Shown: one piece after another, positions 4,223 to 5,186 of the stretch | Layout of the letters: each line of letters opens with the position of its first letter | Numbering within the stretch: the first letter of the stretch is position 1 | Source of the DNA: Actinomycetota bacterium | GTDB taxonomy: Bacteria > Actinomycetota > Humimicrobiia > Humimicrobiales > Humimicrobiaceae | Reading direction: 5' to 3' | Assembly: GCA_014360385.1 (NCBI GenBank) | Contig: JACIXO010000115.1 | Location: forward strand, 1-5,186 | DNA: 5,186 nt | Notes under the pieces: generated by a model | The model's input: only the letters and a program-made list of their open reading frames with translations | The model's database searches: none | Told to the model about the DNA's origin: nothing | Translations under genes and position numbers: made by a program

Positions 4223-5186
4223 TCACTTTGTACGCAACCTATAGAAGTGCCACAATCCATAAGCATAACCACAAATTTTAGCTAAATCTATGTAGAAGAG
4301 AAGAAAAGGAATAAAAAAAGCAGAAAAAATCTTAAATAATCTTTTGACGGATTTTTTCCTGATAAAGTTTTTACCTTCAATTTTATTTTTACTCTTATTC
4401 TGGATAGACTTTTTACTTTCTATCTCTGTTGCAACATCCTCACCTAAGCTACCTGAAGCCAACTTATACTCCGTATTTTTTGAGATCTCATCCCAGATAT
4501 AGTTAATCCTGGTATATGGCTTATATACGTAACCCACTCCCGTAACCAGAAGAGTAAGCAAGATCCATGGATTTAAGAAAGCCGAAATTAGAATTATGGC
4601 TACAAGTAAAGAAAAGGAAAGAAATCTTATAAGATGCCGATAGGGGTACATTCTTCCTAGCGCATCACCCATAGAATATCGAAAAAACTGCTTGAATATA
4701 TCCCTCATATTTTCCCTCATTCTCCAGTATACAATCGCATCAGGATTAAATCTGATATGAAAGCCATTTGCCTTTAAATTAAAATTAAATTTCATGTCCT
4801 CTCCCCAGTTAAGTTTTTCCGGGTAACCACCAACAAGTAGCCACACCTCTTTCTTAAAGCTTACATTTCTTGAAGAGGGCATAAATTTCCTCTCCACAAC
4901 TTCTTCCCTTCGGGGCATTATGCAGATTGCAAGACATTTTTCCAGAAAACTGTTACAAATAGGACGATTGAATCCCCCAACTACATATTCCTTCCCACAG
5001 GTTATAAACCTTGTAATTTCCGAAACCCAGTTCTTGTCCAGAAGGCAGCCTGCGTCGCTTACACATATAACCTCGCCGGAAGCATTTTCGATGGCTATGT
5101 TTCTACCTCTTGATATATTTGCACCCCTACTTTCTAGTAGTTTAACCCCAAAAAAAGCTTTAGTTTCATAGACGGCACTACGCTTC
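4223..5186 (-). CDS. Family 2 glycosyltransferase, 5' end beyond the window
   Basis: The minus frame is open from the right edge to TGA 4223-4225, giving 320 visible residues; the ATG at 4918 is internal, since the 89 codons before it are clearly family-like. Visible residues 1-40 (GANISRGRNIAIENASGEVI) and SDAGC at 43-47, with D44 in the place of the metal/nucleotide-sugar Asp, belong to the GT-A fold. PSSRNVSFKKE (about 103-113), VGGYPEKLNWGED (118-130) with the Glu-Asp base motif, and PDAIVYWR (148-155) complete the catalytic domain. Two adjacent hydrophobic segments (about 186-204 and 206-222) and another (about 285-302) anchor it in the membrane. Between them a charged, Lys/Ser/Asn-rich linker of roughly 50 residues (about 232-280) looks like an insertion. 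It probably adds sugars to an envelope or exopolysaccharide intermediate; donor and acceptor are unknown. About 50-60 N-terminal residues are probably missing. Confidence 0.93.
   Translation of the reverse strand, partial: KRSAVYETKAFFGVKLLESRGANISRGRNIAIENASGEVICVSDAGCLLDKNWVSEITRFITCGKEYVVGGFNRPICNSFLEKCLAICIMPRREEVVERKFMPSSRNVSFKKEVWLLVGGYPEKLNWGEDMKFNFNLKANGFHIRFNPDAIVYWRMRENMRDIFKQFFRYSMGDALGRMYPYRHLIRFLSFSLLVAIILISAFLNPWILLTLLVTGVGYVYKPYTRINYIWDEISKNTEYKLASGSLGEDVATEIESKKSIQNKSKNKIEGKNFIRKKSVKRLFKIFSAFFIPFLLFYIDLAKICGYAYGLWHFYRLRTK

Noticed and set aside
4069..4281. Plus-strand 70-codon ORF
   Set aside because: Overlaps the glycosyltransferase 3' end and AT-rich spacer; no ribosome-binding site, composition follows the AT run, and the minus strand reads better.
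4916..4918. ATG as start of a 231-residue glycosyltransferase
   Set aside because: The frame stays open to the window edge and encodes conserved GT-A motifs, including the SDAGC block, upstream of this ATG.
4920..5171. Plus-strand 83-codon ORF
   Set aside because: Antisense to the conserved glycosyltransferase catalytic domain, which is continuous on the minus strand.

Overview
The window is AT-rich chromosomal DNA. Strong Shine-Dalgarno sites, a low-GC composition and the protein styles (a chemoreceptor tail, a Phd/YefM antitoxin, a Firmicutes-like cation diffusion facilitator) suggest an anaerobic, possibly thermophilic, low-GC Clostridia-type bacterium. This placement is an inference and no genus is claimed.

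Left part (1-1430) is a graveyard of broken genes. Read in all frames, it resolves into three pieces. A frameshifted IS256-family transposase lies on the minus strand (about 44-722) and lacks its N-terminal part. The C-terminal tail of an IS4/IS1634-type transposase lies on the plus strand (about 724-1022). The last 66 codons of a methyl-accepting chemotaxis protein (1082-1282) follow, then an imperfect 31-bp direct repeat. None of these pieces gives a usable ORF, so simple ORF calling sees this kilobase as empty.

Middle part (1433-3860) holds three apparently intact genes: a small four-helix membrane protein of unknown function (minus), a 461-residue cation diffusion facilitator (plus) and a short Phd/YefM-type antitoxin without a partner toxin (minus). 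The 363-bp divergent spacer between the first two carries three short palindromes and a 12-bp direct repeat. The transporter is the most distinctive gene: it carries three tandem copies of the C-terminal metal-sensing domain, where the usual number is one, and Asn-Asp pairs at the expected transport site.

Right part (3861-5186) contains a minus-strand family 2 glycosyltransferase that runs off the window edge. Its 5' end is not here, and the first ATG in view is internal. Downstream of it lie a stop-to-stop 49-codon minus-strand remnant and a rho-independent terminator, consistent with the end of an envelope or exopolysaccharide operon read leftwards.

The genes do not form one pathway; each seems to belong to its own unit. 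I see no CRISPR array, phage module, defence island, tRNA or rRNA. I could not identify a convincing new multi-gene system; the points most worth checking are the triple-domain transporter and its palindrome-rich upstream region.
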